A stretch of DNA of 13,472 bases, taken from contig DATGSF010000036.1 of the NCBI GenBank assembly GCA_035302865.1, forward strand, positions 1-13,472, written 5' to 3'. The position numbers and the translations under genes are program-made. The first letter of the stretch is position 1. Every line of letters starts with the position of its first letter. Under the pieces are notes generated by a model, which saw only the letters and a program-made list of their open reading frames with translations, ran no database searches and had not been told where the DNA came from. Below, in pieces: positions 13,097 to 13,472 of this stretch. The stretch is from DATGSF01 sp035302865 (GTDB lineage Bacteria > Bacteroidota > Bacteroidia > Chitinophagales > Chitinophagaceae).

Positions 13097-13472
13097 TTAT
13101 TGAATTTGAACATGACTTTTAATCCATGAATCTTTTAAAGGTACTAACCAATCTGTTCGTAAGTGTATTAATTTATCGATTAAATTATTAAAAACTAAAG
13201 TATGGCTGGTAATATACTCTTTTTCTAGTGCATATTGCAATTGAGAAAAAGGTAACATTTGGATAGAATCTTTAACAAGTAAGGTTATAGTCATTCGGTC
13301 AAAAAGCTGCACATTATATTGTCTTTCTATGCTTTTCAAGACTTTTACTGAACTATCTATACTGCAACCACTAATAGAAATAGCACTATCATCTGCAATA
13401 AAAACAATAAAATGGTCAAATAAAATCCCTGCCCAACCTTTAATCTCCGCACCATGCACATTCCATTGTAAA
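13097..13472 (-). CDS. Conserved Bacteroidota-type protein of unknown function (5' end cut by window edge)
   Basis: The last 124 codons of a gene that continues past the right edge. A GTG at 13459 could be read as a start, but the frame stays open upstream (LQWNVHG) to the window end and the WN-HG stretch looks like the inside of a domain, so I treat it as partial. Visible conserved-looking segments are WNVHGAEIKGWAGILFDHFIVFIADDS, ISGCSIDSSVKVLKSIERQY, and SHTLVFNNLIDKL...WLVPLKDSWIKSH. From memory this resembles a family of about 150-160 residues found across Bacteroidota, sometimes labelled 'ABC transporter ATPase'. No Walker A motif is visible in this part, so I do not endorse that label. 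No signal peptide or membrane segment is seen. It is the most upstream visible gene of the run down to the S9 peptidase. Confidence 0.7.
   Translation of the reverse strand, partial: LQWNVHGAEIKGWAGILFDHFIVFIADDSAISISGCSIDSSVKVLKSIERQYNVQLFDRMTITLLVKDSIQMLPFSQLQYALEKEYITSHTLVFNNLIDKLIHLRTDWLVPLKDSWIKSHVQIQ

Noticed and set aside
1..13472. Search for defence, mobile or secondary-metabolite systems
   Set aside because: All larger genes fit housekeeping families; I found no transposase, integrase, direct-repeat array, toxin-antitoxin pair or biosynthetic cluster.

Overview
The window reads as an AT-rich (about one third G+C) chromosomal housekeeping segment of a member of the Bacteroidota, most like Chitinophagales/Sphingobacteriales relatives; I cannot name a genus. 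Evidence for this: the acpP-fabF order; several -7 elements of the Bacteroidota form TAnnTTTG and few convincing Shine-Dalgarno sequences; two secreted beta-barrel-like proteins with N-terminal signal peptides; a secreted S9 peptidase; and a small conserved protein of a type I associate with Bacteroidota. I see no tRNA, rRNA, CRISPR array, insertion sequence, integrase, phage or defence gene. Coding density is high and no gap between genes exceeds 300 bases.

Layout. 1-1504 (minus): acpP then fabF, the elongation core of type II fatty acid synthesis; fabF runs off the left edge with only a few residues missing. 1680-3077 (minus): fumC, the TCA-cycle fumarase. 3191-4069 (plus): a TauE/SafE-family membrane permease divergent from fumC. 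4350-5198 (plus): an unrecognised secreted, probably outer-membrane protein. 5223-5912 (minus): cmk, convergent with the previous gene and sharing a two-way hairpin terminator with it. 6099-7640 (plus): the carboxyltransferase (beta) subunit of an acyl-CoA, probably propionyl-CoA, carboxylase, divergent from cmk. 7714-8484 (plus): exodeoxyribonuclease III. 8524-9210 (minus): a small outer-membrane beta-barrel protein. 9313-13472 (minus): a tightly spaced run, in transcription order, of a conserved small protein (cut by the right edge), dcd, a 3-hydroxyacyl-CoA dehydrogenase and a secreted S9 serine peptidase, with gaps of 11, 2 and 15 bases.

How the genes fit together. Fatty acid synthesis (acpP, fabF), beta-oxidation-type chemistry (hydroxyacyl-CoA dehydrogenase), propionyl-CoA carboxylation and the TCA cycle (fumC) give a lipid/central-carbon theme. 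Cmk and Dcd belong to pyrimidine nucleotide supply, and ExoIII to base-excision repair. These look like independent core transcription units rather than one system. Strong hairpins mark most unit ends: 5201-5243, 7659-7697, 8492-8521 and 9240-9296. I did not find a convincing novel system. The items most worth a second look are a perfect dyad between cmk and the carboxylase gene, the long inverted repeat ahead of the small barrel gene, the terminator-like hairpin just upstream of the exonuclease gene, and the proteins of unknown function.
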